Shown: positions 41,993-51,308 of the stretch, in pieces
Layout: each line of letters begins with the position of its first letter
Numbering within the stretch: position 1 is the first letter of the stretch
Translations under genes and position numbers: made by a program
Notes under the pieces: model-generated
What the model was told of the DNA's origin: nothing
What the model saw: only the letters and a program-made list of their open reading frames with translations
Database searches by the model: none
Source of the DNA: Alicyclobacillus sp. SO9
GTDB taxonomy: Bacteria > Bacillota > Bacilli > Alicyclobacillales > Alicyclobacillaceae
NCBI RefSeq assembly: GCF_016406125.1
Contig: NZ_CP066339.1
Coordinates: 3,286,001 to 3,350,000, forward strand
Reading direction: 5' to 3'
DNA: 64,000 bases

Positions 41993-42080
41993 ATTTTTAC
42001 CGAGGTAATTTTCAATTGTGTGACATTATACAGCAAGATACACGAGTTAGAGAGTATTTTTTTCGCCTTTGTCTACTGTT

Positions 42081-42860
42081 TCAAGTCACACTCCGCTTCT
42101 TCACATACTTTTGGTATCTTCCCCATTTTAATTGGATTTGGCGATACAATGCCTTATTTGAATTCAATTTTGCAAACAGCCTATGGCTTGGACCCGTGTT
42201 TTCCTCAAGCAGCCACAGTCTCCCACCTTTGTCGATAGCCCAATCAAACCCAATTTCCCGGTAGGGCTGATATGTGTCGAAATGGCGAGCTCCGACAAGT
42301 GAAAGTCTAATCAGCCGTTTACGGACTGTCTCCACCTCATCGTGACTCCAGCCCAGGCTTTGTTTCAATGCAGGCTCAAGCTCCATGACTCTCCCCTTGC
42401 TCAGCGCAACATTCGTAACAACACTGGCCGGTCCAGCCACTTTGGCAAGCATTCCGGAATAAGTCCATTCTCCCCCCGGCTTTGTTTTTTGAACCATAAC
42501 ACGAATATCAAAAGCTCGGCCCTTGATGCTGGCCAAGTTGATTCCCTGTTGTACAATATAACCCTTACCGTTGCGAAGCTTATCGACATAAGCTGCTGCA
42601 GCCGCGGCAGAAGAAAACACCTTTGTCTTCCTCACCGTGTGCTTCACGTAAAATGCTCCTTGACGTTTCCAGGCTTTGATGACACCGATACCCTGACTTC
42701 CGCCGGACGGTTTTACATAAACGGTACTGTATTTACTCATAAAGGATGCAAATGAACTTGGAGTGTAACGAGCTGTTGCAGGCAAATATGAACGCAGCGT
42801 TTTTGAACGTGAGAAGAGTCTCCATAGCAGCAATTTTCCCAGTTCGGGTTTACGTGCCAT
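42081..42860 (-). CDS. YheC/YheD-family ATP-grasp protein
   Basis: A 259-residue ATP-grasp protein of the family found on endospore coats in Bacillus. Visible parts are VYVKPSGGSQGIGV (nucleotide loop), GYIVQQGINL, FDIRVMVQK and the metal-binding end IGFDWAIDKGGRLWLLEENT. It supports a spore-forming host. ATG 42860 with GGGGG upstream. It lies between pckA and the next small ORF on the same strand. Confidence 0.88.
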   Translation of the reverse strand: MARKPELGKLLLWRLFSRSKTLRSYLPATARYTPSSFASFMSKYSTVYVKPSGGSQGIGVIKAWKRQGAFYVKHTVRKTKVFSSAAAAAAYVDKLRNGKGYIVQQGINLASIKGRAFDIRVMVQKTKPGGEWTYSGMLAKVAGPASVVTNVALSKGRVMELEPALKQSLGWSHDEVETVRKRLIRLSLVGARHFDTYQPYREIGFDWAIDKGGRLWLLEENTGPSHRLFAKLNSNKALYRQIQLKWGRYQKYVKKRSVT

Positions 42861-42931
42861 GCAGGAACACCCCCTGTCCGTGCCAGCGTATTCAAACAGG
42901 GGGGAAAGTGGATAGGTGAATTCCACGAAGT

Positions 42932-43222
42932 CTATAAATTTTTTACTCGATGGAGTTCTCCTGCTAAAGCAATACAAAAATCCTCAAACTCTTTCCCGGG
43001 CTGTTCCAGCTCTGTTTTTGCAAATGTATGCAACCACGGACCTCCCCGAAAAGGGGCCACGTTGTGCGGAGCCACTCGGATTTGGTAGAGCTCTTCCGCT
43101 TCATCTTCCACTCTCCGGACAACACGAACGAGTACATTCGCATCCTCAGTCTGGATCGGGCTCTTTGTGAATGCAATATCTGCCAATGGAAATAGGCTGT
43201 GAAGCCACGTCCATTCTCCCAT
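42932..43222 (-). CDS. Hypothetical 96-residue protein
   Basis: A soluble protein beginning MGEWTWLHSLFPLADIAF, then a VRVVRRVEDEAEELYQIRV stretch and a FEDFCIALAGEL tail. No membrane segment. Its start at 43222 has AAGGGGG upstream. It lies 71 bases before the YheC/D gene on the same strand, so it may share its transcript. Not recognised. Confidence 0.65.
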   Translation of the reverse strand: MGEWTWLHSLFPLADIAFTKSPIQTEDANVLVRVVRRVEDEAEELYQIRVAPHNVAPFRGGPWLHTFAKTELEQPGKEFEDFCIALAGELHRVKNL

Positions 43223-43471
43223 TTTCTCGCCCCCTTCTTCTCTGTTACAATCCAGCATCTGATTTACCCTAAGCAACATCGGTTACCTTATGATTCCCGC
43301 GCAATCCGATGAACTTTCCTCATCAGCGGCCAGCACAAGTCAGCCTCCGGCACAAGCAACGTCTCTTTCTAATGGTCTGAGAAGGAATTTTTCGACAACA
43401 GTCGAACTATGATCCATTATTCTGATATTAAGTTCATATTTATTAAGTTGATATTCGAGCAGGTCCAGCAA

Positions 43472-43585
43472 GTTCGTTTCAACTAAGTTCGTTTCAATTA
43501 AGTCTGGCAAGTTCATTTCAACGGAGTTCATTTCAACTGAGTTCATTTGAGCCACGTTCATATCACCTAAACTCATTTCAGCAAG
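43472..43585. repeat. Degenerate 15-bp tandem repeat tract
   Basis: GTTCATTTCAACTGA-like units recur at 43472, 43487, 43511, 43526, 43541, 43556 and 43571, a 15-bp period with one nine-base break. On the minus strand it encodes five-residue units such as MNSVE and TNLVE (frame 43340-43576), but no ribosome binding site precedes that frame. Confidence 0.85.
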
Positions 43586-43601
43586 AAGGGAGCTACCAAG
43601 G

Positions 43602-44558
43602 TTGCTTCAGACCCGAACCCACCTCTCATTCCGTACACCGCGCAGGAGAAGAAAGCGCATTCTTAAAGGCATTATTTGGGGTGCCATTGTACTTGTCCTT
43701 TTATTTTTATTCGTAACTGGCGGCATTTCCTACTACGTAGGCTGGCACCTGACTCACCCGGCCCGAAAACCAATTACAAAAACACCAGCTATATACCAGT
43801 TAAAGTACCAGTCCATTCATTTTCCGTCACGCGTTGACCATCTCAATCTTTCAGGTTGGCTTATCCCTGCGGGTTCCGCGCAATCAAAGAAAATCGTGAT
43901 TGAAGCGCACGGCTATCGTGAGAATCGTTCCGCTGACAAACCTGCACTCCCTGTAGCCAATGCATTGCATAAAGCTGGCTACGCAGTTCTGATGTTTGAC
44001 TTCCGAGATGAAGGAAAATCCCCCGGTCATGAAGTCTCTGTTGGACTGTATGAGCAGAGAGACCTGCTTGGCGCTGTCGATTATGCCAAGAAACTGGGAT
44101 ATCGACACATTGGTATCATCGGCTATTCAATGGGGGCCGTCACGGCGTTAGAAGTAGCTTCTCGCGACCAATCCGTTCAGGCTGTCGTCGCCGATAGTCC
44201 ATTCGCAAATTTCTACCAGTACCTGAAAATTAATATGCCGGTGTGGACTCACCTTCCCAACTGGCCGTTCACTTCTGAAATTCTGTGGGAAATGCCGATA
44301 TTCACGCACATCAATCCGCACCTCGTGGATCCAGAGAAGGACGTACGGCACTTTGGACAACGTCCTGTTATGTTTATTGCCGGAACTGCAGATCATCTGA
44401 TACCTATGAGTAACAGTAAGACACTCTACAAAGAACTTGGCACCGATAAGCATGCCAGCTTGTGGATTGTTCCTGGAGCCAAGCACGTCGGTGCTTACAC
44501 CGTGGAACCCAAGCCATATCTGACCAAAGTCACACAGTTCTTTAATGACTATTTATGA
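43602..44558 (+). CDS. Membrane-anchored alpha/beta hydrolase
   Basis: A 318-residue protein. A basic N terminus leads into one membrane helix (IVLVLLFLFVTGGISYYVG), then an alpha/beta hydrolase. The nucleophile elbow is GYSMGA, the acid is in AGTADHLIP, and the histidine is in GAKHVGAYT. It resembles YqkD-type hydrolases. The start is TTG 43602 with GGGAG nine bases upstream, directly after the 15-bp repeat tract. Substrate unknown; the active domain is probably outside the membrane. Confidence 0.87.
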   Translation: MLQTRTHLSFRTPRRRRKRILKGIIWGAIVLVLLFLFVTGGISYYVGWHLTHPARKPITKTPAIYQLKYQSIHFPSRVDHLNLSGWLIPAGSAQSKKIVIEAHGYRENRSADKPALPVANALHKAGYAVLMFDFRDEGKSPGHEVSVGLYEQRDLLGAVDYAKKLGYRHIGIIGYSMGAVTALEVASRDQSVQAVVADSPFANFYQYLKINMPVWTHLPNWPFTSEILWEMPIFTHINPHLVDPEKDVRHFGQRPVMFIAGTADHLIPMSNSKTLYKELGTDKHASLWIVPGAKHVGAYTVEPKPYLTKVTQFFNDYL

Positions 44559-44640
44559 CTTGCTTTAGCGCTCAAGTGAGCTTGATTGATGTCTTGCGCC
44601 GCCTTCTTCAAAAGCGCATTCGAAGCATTTTTTGAAGCAT

Positions 44641-45606
44641 TTACAGTATTCCCAGTCGCTCTCTCATTGCTTCCAGGAAATCATGTGCACGTACGTCAGT
44701 GCAGACACGGACGTTGGCGTCGGCAGATGCCTTGGCTCGAGCATCGACTACTGTCATGCCGGCCGTAATTCTGCCGTCCGTCTCAACGTCAACGGGATAT
44801 AATGGTGCTTCAAACCACTCGGGGTGTTCAACCATGGCTACGGCCATAGGATCATGCAATGGACACCACGCGTCTTCAACACCTTCTCCCTCATACGCTC
44901 CAATGTAGAAGCGCAGAGCCTGTTTCAATAAAGGACCATACGCTGTATCTTCGGAGATTCGTTCAATCTCCGATAGAAACAGGCGCGCCTTTAGGGTCAC
45001 GTCCAGCCCCACCATCGACAGTGGTACCCCTGACTGAAAAACAAGTTTGGCCGCCTCAGGATCGCCCCAAATATTCGCTTCTGCAACAGGAGTTACATTG
45101 CCTGGACAAAAGGCGGCTCCTCCCATAAACACAACTTCCTTTATCTCAGAGGATAATTCGGGATTCTCCACAATTGCCCGTGCCAAGTTCGTCATCCGAG
45201 CTACAGGAATGATTGTGACCTCACCTGGATGTGCATGCACCGTTTCCTTGATGAAAGTCACCGCATCAACGGATTCACTGCGCAGACTTAACTCGGGAAG
45301 GGGTGCATCACCAAGTCCATTTTCCCCGTGAATCCAAGGTACCGGTCCACTCCATTTTCTTGCCACAGGGGACTCTGCACCACGGTAAACTGGAACTGTA
45401 CCATTAATGAGTTGGACCACCGCTAATGTATTTTCAGTGGCTGTGTCCACGTCTACATTTCCAAAACAGGTTGTAATGCCGAGCACCTCAAGATTAGGTG
45501 ATTTCAGCGCATATAGGATTGCCAGAGCATCGTCAATACCTGTATCTACGTCAAGAATAACTTTCTTTCTGTTCCCCATGATTGTTTTCGCTTGTTCCTC
45601 TTCCAT
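44641..45606 (-). CDS. Nucleoside hydrolase (inosine-uridine preferring type)
   Basis: A 321-residue calcium-dependent nucleoside hydrolase. The metal site motif DVDTGIDDALA is near residue 19, and VFMGGAAFCPGN and the DPEAAKLVFQSG region are typical. It cleaves ribonucleosides for salvage; substrate choice cannot be read. ATG 45606 with AGGAG seven bases upstream. Convergent with the alpha/beta hydrolase gene. Confidence 0.93.
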   Translation of the reverse strand: MEEEQAKTIMGNRKKVILDVDTGIDDALAILYALKSPNLEVLGITTCFGNVDVDTATENTLAVVQLINGTVPVYRGAESPVARKWSGPVPWIHGENGLGDAPLPELSLRSESVDAVTFIKETVHAHPGEVTIIPVARMTNLARAIVENPELSSEIKEVVFMGGAAFCPGNVTPVAEANIWGDPEAAKLVFQSGVPLSMVGLDVTLKARLFLSEIERISEDTAYGPLLKQALRFYIGAYEGEGVEDAWCPLHDPMAVAMVEHPEWFEAPLYPVDVETDGRITAGMTVVDARAKASADANVRVCTDVRAHDFLEAMRERLGIL

Positions 45607-45984
45607 TGTTGCACTCCTTCCTGTTCCACCTTCCATGGGATGAATTCTCCCGCTCTATCTCCTGCTATAGAAATGACGTTCACAAGAGTGACGTTTCAGA
45701 GTCATAAGTAAGACCGTTCCGCTGGGAAGCGCGTGCGTGCGTACCCATTACAAGTGTGTATTGCTGCTGCACAGACTCGTAAGAGGCAGCAAACCAACGC
45801 ATTGTCCAATATACCAAAGGATGTGGGCAGATGAAACCACGCTTCGTGTTTCCTTCCCAAGGAAGCTGACGTCTCGGACTGCAAAACTCATAAAAGTGAG
45901 CTATACTGTGACTGTACGTGACCTGTTAAACCGAAGAAGCTTTGACTGAAGCGGCTTCGACTGAAAAAGGAGGACTGCAACGCA

Positions 45985-46422
45985 TTGGAATCGCGGTTAC
46001 TCTCCTTTCTCTACCACTTTAATGTTACACAAGATTACTTTGAATGCCACGAATACCTTGAGTCCTTGTGGCTGGACAGTGGTCGTCCGGAAATCATGAA
46101 AGGACTCATTCAAGCTGCGGTATCGCTGTATCACCTTTACAACGGGAATGTGAGAGGGGCACTCCGCATGTATCAACGAGGTCGTCCTCGCTTGGTAGAC
46201 GCGTTCCCTGATTACGAACACATAGACGTAACAAAACTAGTGTCAGACTTGGATGCTCTGTTTGAATGTGTTCCACAAGCGTTTAAGGGGAAGACTGTCA
46301 CACCAAGGCGCATTCGTGAACTCGCCCTTCCAAGCGTCTTCATCTCTTTTACGGATTCGGAAACTTCTCAGTTGGTAACTTCTTGGATTCCGGAATCGCT
46401 TGAGGAAGGTAACGAGTTGTAA
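45985..46422 (+). CDS. DUF309-family protein
   Basis: A 145-residue protein with the DUF309 signature DYFECHEYLESLWLDS and GLIQAAVSLYHLYNGN. The family is small, helical and cytoplasmic, of unknown function. TTG start at 45985 with AAGGAGG upstream. The 378-base gap before it holds no credible gene; a TATACT -10-like box is near 45903. Confidence 0.88.
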   Translation: MESRLLSFLYHFNVTQDYFECHEYLESLWLDSGRPEIMKGLIQAAVSLYHLYNGNVRGALRMYQRGRPRLVDAFPDYEHIDVTKLVSDLDALFECVPQAFKGKTVTPRRIRELALPSVFISFTDSETSQLVTSWIPESLEEGNEL

Positions 46423-46467
46423 GAGAGGCCTGTGCAGCTCCCCTGTTCTGGTGGTACTGGAAAATGC

Positions 46468-46473
46468 TATAAT
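46468..46473 (+). promoter_or_regulatory. Extended -10 promoter upstream of galU
   Basis: TGCTATAAT (46465-46473), a TGn-extended -10 box, lies 197 bases before the galU start. The -35 is weak (TTCTGG). It gives galU a leader of about 190 bases with no recognised element. Confidence 0.6.
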
Positions 46474-46669
46474 AATAGCTCGAGGCTTTGTTGAGCGTTA
46501 TGCGTCAGATGTGTGGACGCTGTGTCAGTGTGCAGGAATCCACTTTGGTGTGTCGAATTTAGTCTCGGATGTCGAATTTCGTAGTCGTGTGTTGTATCTC
46601 ATGAGGCTCCCGTGGCTTCGTTGTGTTTTAAATTACGTCGCTTTGCGGCGTGAATCGGGGTGACTCTAA

Positions 46670-47557
46670 TTGGGGAAAGTGCGTAAAGCTGTAATTCCAG
46701 CTGCTGGTTTTGGAACACGCATGCTTCCAGCCACTAAAGCTGTACCAAAAGAAATGCTTCCGATTTTAAACAAACCTTGCATTCAGTACATCGTTGAGGA
46801 AGCTGTATACGCTGGAATTGAGGAAATCTTGATTATTACAGGCAGGGCCAAAAAGGCAATTGAAGACCATTTTGACCGTTCGCCAGAACTCGAACTTCAT
46901 CTGGAACAGAGTCGTAAGTCATCGATGCTGACTGAAGTGAAAGCCATTTCCGATCTCGTTGATATCCATTACGTTCGCCAGAAAACGCCGCTTGGACTAG
47001 GTCACGCCATCTTGTGTGCCCGATCCTTCGTGGGCAGCGATCCGTTCGCCGTACTCCTAGGCGACGATATAATTCAATCTTCCGTTCCCGTCACTCAGCA
47101 ATTGATGAATGAATACCAGGATACGGAGTCTGTCATGCTCGGTGTACAACATGTTCCAAACGAAGATGTGTCAAAGTACGGGATTGTCCAACCAGGAACA
47201 CCAGTGACAGGAAGTGCAATCATTCCTGTACAAAATGTTATTGAAAAACCCGAGGCACAGAGTGCACCGTCTAATTTAGCGGTACTTGGAAGATACATTC
47301 TTCCCCCAAGTATTTTTGAGGAACTGGAACAAATTCCGCTCGGACACGGCGGCGAACTCCAACTGACAGATGCAATTCAGCGCTTGGCAACGAAGGGCAA
47401 GGTTAACGGCTATCAATTCGAAGGAGTCCGGCATGATATTGGCAACCTTGAGGGGTGGCTTCGGGCAAACATGTCCTTCGCGATGGAGCACCCTACCCTG
47501 TCTTCGTCGTTGATGTCGCAATTGAATACTCCAACGGCAAAAAAGAACCTAATATAG
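46670..47557 (+). CDS. galU: UTP-glucose-1-phosphate uridylyltransferase
   Basis: A 295-residue enzyme making UDP-glucose for envelope polymers and glycolipids. The nucleotide-binding motif is IPAAGFGTRMLPATKAVPKEM at the N terminus, with RQKTPLGLGHAILCAR and HDIGNLEGWLRAN later. TTG 46670 has GGGGTG seven bases upstream. It is monocistronic, ending at a perfect hairpin (47566-47593). Confidence 0.95.
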   Translation: MGKVRKAVIPAAGFGTRMLPATKAVPKEMLPILNKPCIQYIVEEAVYAGIEEILIITGRAKKAIEDHFDRSPELELHLEQSRKSSMLTEVKAISDLVDIHYVRQKTPLGLGHAILCARSFVGSDPFAVLLGDDIIQSSVPVTQQLMNEYQDTESVMLGVQHVPNEDVSKYGIVQPGTPVTGSAIIPVQNVIEKPEAQSAPSNLAVLGRYILPPSIFEELEQIPLGHGGELQLTDAIQRLATKGKVNGYQFEGVRHDIGNLEGWLRANMSFAMEHPTLSSSLMSQLNTPTAKKNLI

Positions 47558-47565
47558 CATCAACA

Positions 47566-47593
47566 TATGGCCACAGGCGTTCCTGTGGCCATA
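47566..47593 (+). terminator. Perfect hairpin after galU
   Basis: TATGGCCACAGG / CCTGTGGCCATA stem of 12 bp with a four-base loop, followed by GCGTTTGCC. Confidence 0.75.
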
Positions 47594-47702
47594 GCGTTTG
47601 CCTGAGATTCGAGTTTAAACTGCTGCGCTGTGCGGTTGTTAGCTGTTTAGATACAATCCGTGAAATGAAACGCAGTCTCACCTCATTTCAAGCTACTACG
47701 AG

Positions 47703-47738
47703 AGTGGCCGTCCTCACTAAGAAAAGAGGACGGCCACT
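47703..47738. terminator. Hairpin between galU and the aminopeptidase gene
   Basis: AGTGGCCGTCCTC / GAGGACGGCCACT stem of 13 bp with a ten-base A-rich loop. It lies just after the aminopeptidase stop and could end that gene and galU from both sides. Confidence 0.75.
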
Positions 47739-47779
47739 GGATTTGCAGCCTGCTTACACTAACCTGTAAGAATACTGCT

Positions 47780-49006
47780 TTACGCCCAGTTTCCTTGTCT
47801 AAAAATAGCCACTGTCTTACCATCCTGTGTTTCCCCGTCAATGTCCAGTTCACTGGTTCCCATCATAAAATCTACATGGGTTATGCTGTCGTTTACACCG
47901 TGCTGCAACAACTCATCTTCAGACATCTCCTTGCCGCCGTTTAAACAGGTGGGATATGCCTTTCCAATAGCCATATGACACGAAGCATTTTCGTCAAATA
48001 GTGTATTGTAAAATAAGGTATTTAAGTTGGATATGGGTGAATCATTCGGTACGAGGGCAATTTCTCCAAGATAGTGTGAACCTTCGTCCGTATCGACAAG
48101 GCCTTTCAACGTTTCGTAGCCCGTTTTTGACGAAAAGTCCGTGATCCGACCCTCTTTGAACGTGAATTCCATGCCCTCAATCACAACGCCCCCATAAGCC
48201 AGCGGCATTGTGCTCCGTACGGTGCCATTTACACCGTTTCGCTTTGGCAAAGTAAATACTTCTTCAGTCGGGAGGTTTGCGACAAACCTGGTGCCCTTTT
48301 CATTAACGCTACTGGCCCCAATCCAAGTATGTAAGTGAGATAATTCAATGGTCAAGTCTGTACCGGGTGCACGATAATGCAGTTTTTTCAAATTCAAGTC
48401 ATTCAGCCACTTAGCTCGTTTATCGAGCGTCTCAATGTGGTTTTCCCAAGCTGCGACTGGGTCTGCCGCATCCATCCGCATTACTTTGAATATTGCCTCC
48501 CACAGTTTATCCACAGCACTTGTCGCGCTTTCTTCCGGAAACATTTTTTGAGCCCAGTCTTGTGTTGGCAGAGAACAGACAAGCCAGGTAACGCGATCTT
48601 CCATGAAATACTGCTGTACATTCTTTGCCTTTTCTCCTACAGCCTTATGAAACATGGCAATGCGCTTTGGATCCACATCGGCGAGCAAGTCTGGATTGTC
48701 TGCTGCTATGTTTAGAAATGCGGCGTTATTATCAATAAGTTCTTGTGCGCGTTGAATAATCCAATTTGGTACCTTAACTAAATTCTTGTCCGTTTCCTTC
48801 TGCAAGCGGATTTTGTGAGCCAGAGGATCAACCCACTCAATATCCACAGTAGATGCGCCTGCTTCATAGGCTTTGTTCATCAGCAAACGTGCAAATTCGG
48901 CTGATTCAATTGGAGAGTCAATGGAGACTGGCTGCTCAGGCTGCACATGGAGTCCAATTCGTATCAATATATCAGCATACTTTTCAAGCTGCTCCTTACT
49001 CGGCAA
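47780..49006 (-). CDS. M29-family aminopeptidase (AmpS-like)
   Basis: A 408-residue M29 metallo-aminopeptidase of the thermophilic AmpS/AmpT type. The N terminus has KYADILIRIGLHVQPEQPV, and the metal site regions are EFTFKEGRITDF, YLGEIALVPNDSPI and the late HVDFMMGTSELDIDG. The length fits. It releases N-terminal residues from peptides in the cytoplasm. Monocistronic, with a hairpin after its stop. Confidence 0.93.
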   Translation of the reverse strand: MPSKEQLEKYADILIRIGLHVQPEQPVSIDSPIESAEFARLLMNKAYEAGASTVDIEWVDPLAHKIRLQKETDKNLVKVPNWIIQRAQELIDNNAAFLNIAADNPDLLADVDPKRIAMFHKAVGEKAKNVQQYFMEDRVTWLVCSLPTQDWAQKMFPEESATSAVDKLWEAIFKVMRMDAADPVAAWENHIETLDKRAKWLNDLNLKKLHYRAPGTDLTIELSHLHTWIGASSVNEKGTRFVANLPTEEVFTLPKRNGVNGTVRSTMPLAYGGVVIEGMEFTFKEGRITDFSSKTGYETLKGLVDTDEGSHYLGEIALVPNDSPISNLNTLFYNTLFDENASCHMAIGKAYPTCLNGGKEMSEDELLQHGVNDSITHVDFMMGTSELDIDGETQDGKTVAIFRQGNWA

Positions 49007-49130
49007 ATATCATCCCTCCAAATTTACTGTAATGATGCCATACTACCACAGATTCTGAATACAAGTGCAGGTTGCAATGACTAGGTTTTGTCGCTGCCAG
49101 TCCTCTCCTGTCATTGACTTATTCAGTTGT

Positions 49131-49472
49131 TTAGGAATCCTCTTGGGTCACTATATGCCCTTCAAGTATTCTCTCTACCTGCATGACAAAATTGTCCGCT
49201 GCGCCCCAGTCGAAGTTGAACAACATTCCCTCGGAACTCCCCGTAGACACCGCTCGGACCTCAGTGAAACCTTGAAAATTGTCTGCTGTCACGACAAGAG
49301 CGGCCCTATTTTTGCTCCTAAAGTAATACTTTTCGAAAATAACGCTGCCAATCACCTTGTCGACGCAAGGTGTATGTAATTCTTCATGGACTAGATCTGC
49401 GGACAGTTCTTCTTTTATTTTCGCAAGGGCTTCACTGGGCGACAAATCAACCTGACTGACTATTTTACTCAT
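49131..49472 (-). CDS. Hypothetical 113-residue protein (possibly DUF6054-like)
   Basis: A soluble protein starting MSKIVSQVDLSPSEALAKIK and with a core that ends FNFDWGAADNFVMQVERIL. It resembles small DUF6054-type proteins by pattern, a weak match by memory only. ATG 49472 has AAGGGG seven bases upstream. It stands alone between the aminopeptidase and an MFS gene. Confidence 0.65.
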   Translation of the reverse strand: MSKIVSQVDLSPSEALAKIKEELSADLVHEELHTPCVDKVIGSVIFEKYYFRSKNRAALVVTADNFQGFTEVRAVSTGSSEGMLFNFDWGAADNFVMQVERILEGHIVTQEDS

Positions 49473-49635
49473 TTTTAAACCCCTTTTCTGTGTCTGTTTC
49501 GTATGTCTCTTCTGCACGCCTCCATTACCCATTACATTCCATTTTAGTAATGGGTTGTCCTGCCCGAGGTATCAAATTCTGTAGTAGACATAATAGATGC
49601 ATCCTAGCTCAGGATAAATTCTTTTAAGACTGACT

Positions 49636-50889
49636 TTAAGACAGACTGTGCACGGTCTCTTCTGAGTGGGACACGGGCCTTGCTTTTGTTCTCAGCGTCC
49701 AAACCATCAAAAGACCCGAAACAAAGATAACCACACCAATGCCGGCAAATAAGTAACTTCCGCTGAGAGTCTTCATTACCCACCCGCCAGCTAGCGGACC
49801 CACAATTGAGCCAGCCGTCCAACGCAAACCAAATATGGAGAAGTATTTTCCTCGTTTATCCGCTGGTGCCAAAAGCGACACGACATGCTGGAGTTGAGGA
49901 AACCCAATCATCTCTCCCAACGTAAAGACAAATTCCACTGCCAGGAGCACGCCCAAAGACGGAGCAAAGGCATAACCAATCCCCACAGAAGCGAATGCCA
50001 CATAAGAAAACAGTATGAGTGCCCATGCCTGGTGTTTTCGGGTAATACGGGCGATGACCATTTGCAGCACAATCACGCTGATGCCATTGAACGTCTGCAT
50101 CAGAGCAAAGACATGAACGTAGTTCGCAAAGTGATGTGATAAATGAATCGGCAGGTTCGTACGAACTTGGGCGTAGAGGAGTTGGATGGGTAAGCTCAGG
50201 ACCGTGATCCAAATAATCAGGACGTAGAGCCCTGTTCCTCTGCCTGGGTCTGTAACACGCGATGCTGCTTCATCCTTTTGAGCTGACCCCTTCAGTAAAT
50301 CGGATGTGTGCGTACGGGGTTTTGTTTCAGGAATATACACCAGAATCAACAATCCCGCCATTGCAGCCGACCCTGCCGCTGTTAGAAATAAAATCAGCGG
50401 TGAGGATTGGAAAAAACTCGCTCCCACCAAAGGTCCCACTGCCGCTCCTACATTGAGACCCATGTGCAGCAAAGAAAACACCTCACTGCGCTGTTCTTCC
50501 TTGACTACATCTGTAACCTGAGCACTAGCTGCGGGAAAATACATGGCGTTAAAAGCGCCCTGCAAAATCGTGATGACAGCGAACTGCCAGACAGTCGATG
50601 CAAAGCCAAACAAAAGCATGGAAAATGCCTGCCCGAATAAAGAGACGCACATGAGCGACTTGCGTCCAAAACGATCGGTCAGATTTCCTGCCAACAATCC
50701 CACGACTAATCCTACTGCTGGAGACATCGAGGCAATCACCATGGTAGACATAAGGTGAATATGCAGTTTTTCATAAAGGTACAAGGTGATAAAGGGGGTT
50801 ATCATAAAGTTTCCGACAGCGGTAATTATCTGACCGAAGAATCGAACCCAGATTGCCCTGTCATAGTGGTGCCATAGTCGTTTTATCAT
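49636..50889 (-). CDS. Major facilitator superfamily transporter
   Basis: A 417-residue MFS protein with about 12 membrane segments. Motif A is GNLTDRFGRKSLM between segments two and three; the mid-loop lies near YIPETKPRTHTSD. Layout fits the drug-efflux or metabolite group with 12 segments. ATG 50889 has GGAG eight bases upstream. No regulator is beside it, and the substrate is unknown. Confidence 0.9.
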   Translation of the reverse strand: MIKRLWHHYDRAIWVRFFGQIITAVGNFMITPFITLYLYEKLHIHLMSTMVIASMSPAVGLVVGLLAGNLTDRFGRKSLMCVSLFGQAFSMLLFGFASTVWQFAVITILQGAFNAMYFPAASAQVTDVVKEEQRSEVFSLLHMGLNVGAAVGPLVGASFFQSSPLILFLTAAGSAAMAGLLILVYIPETKPRTHTSDLLKGSAQKDEAASRVTDPGRGTGLYVLIIWITVLSLPIQLLYAQVRTNLPIHLSHHFANYVHVFALMQTFNGISVIVLQMVIARITRKHQAWALILFSYVAFASVGIGYAFAPSLGVLLAVEFVFTLGEMIGFPQLQHVVSLLAPADKRGKYFSIFGLRWTAGSIVGPLAGGWVMKTLSGSYLFAGIGVVIFVSGLLMVWTLRTKARPVSHSEETVHSLS

Positions 50890-51132
50890 CCCGGTCGCTC
50901 CTTTTGTCTTAGCTATCATAGCAAATTGGGCGAAACGTTGAATATACGACTTTGGTCCCATCACAATGACATGGTCTTAGGACTGCTGGTCAGGCGCTTT
51001 ACAATGTGGTAATTGTTGGGACTATTGTCATGTGATTGAAGATTCTGCCGACAAGCCAGCAAATAGCCGATGTCATCTTGCTATCCTCTTGACGTGAGAG
51101 CGATTGTCGAACGATCACATTCGAAGGATGAC

Positions 51133-51303
51133 TTACTTCTTCAGTCCCAGCAAAAAGAAATCCACCAACCGCTGATAGCTTTCATCTTCATCAACTTCCA
51201 TGGCAAATGCATCTGCAGCCTCCAGTGTTGCAAATCCGTGTCCAATTGCACGAAATGCCCGCACGACATGAATGGTTTCTTCAGGCTCCAATGCGACGCA
51301 CAC
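51133..51303 (-). CDS. Small 56-residue acidic protein
   Basis: An ORF of about 56 codons reading VALEPEETIHVVRAFRAIGH then LEAADAFAMEVDEDESYQRL. It is acidic and helical, with no membrane segment. Its GTG lies five bases after the stop of the BNR lipoprotein gene, and GGCGGAT upstream is only a weak site, so translation may be coupled. Not recognised; reality is moderately likely from composition. Confidence 0.5.
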   Translation of the reverse strand: MCVALEPEETIHVVRAFRAIGHGFATLEAADAFAMEVDEDESYQRLVDFFLLGLKK

Positions 51304-51308
51304 CCATC

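Noticed and set aside
43340-43576. 78-residue ORF as a confirmed gene
   Set aside because: No ribosome binding site; kept only as a finding on the repeat tract.
45737-45949. 70-residue ORF before the DUF309 gene
   Set aside because: Poor composition and no ribosome binding site; the opposite-strand frame is no better.
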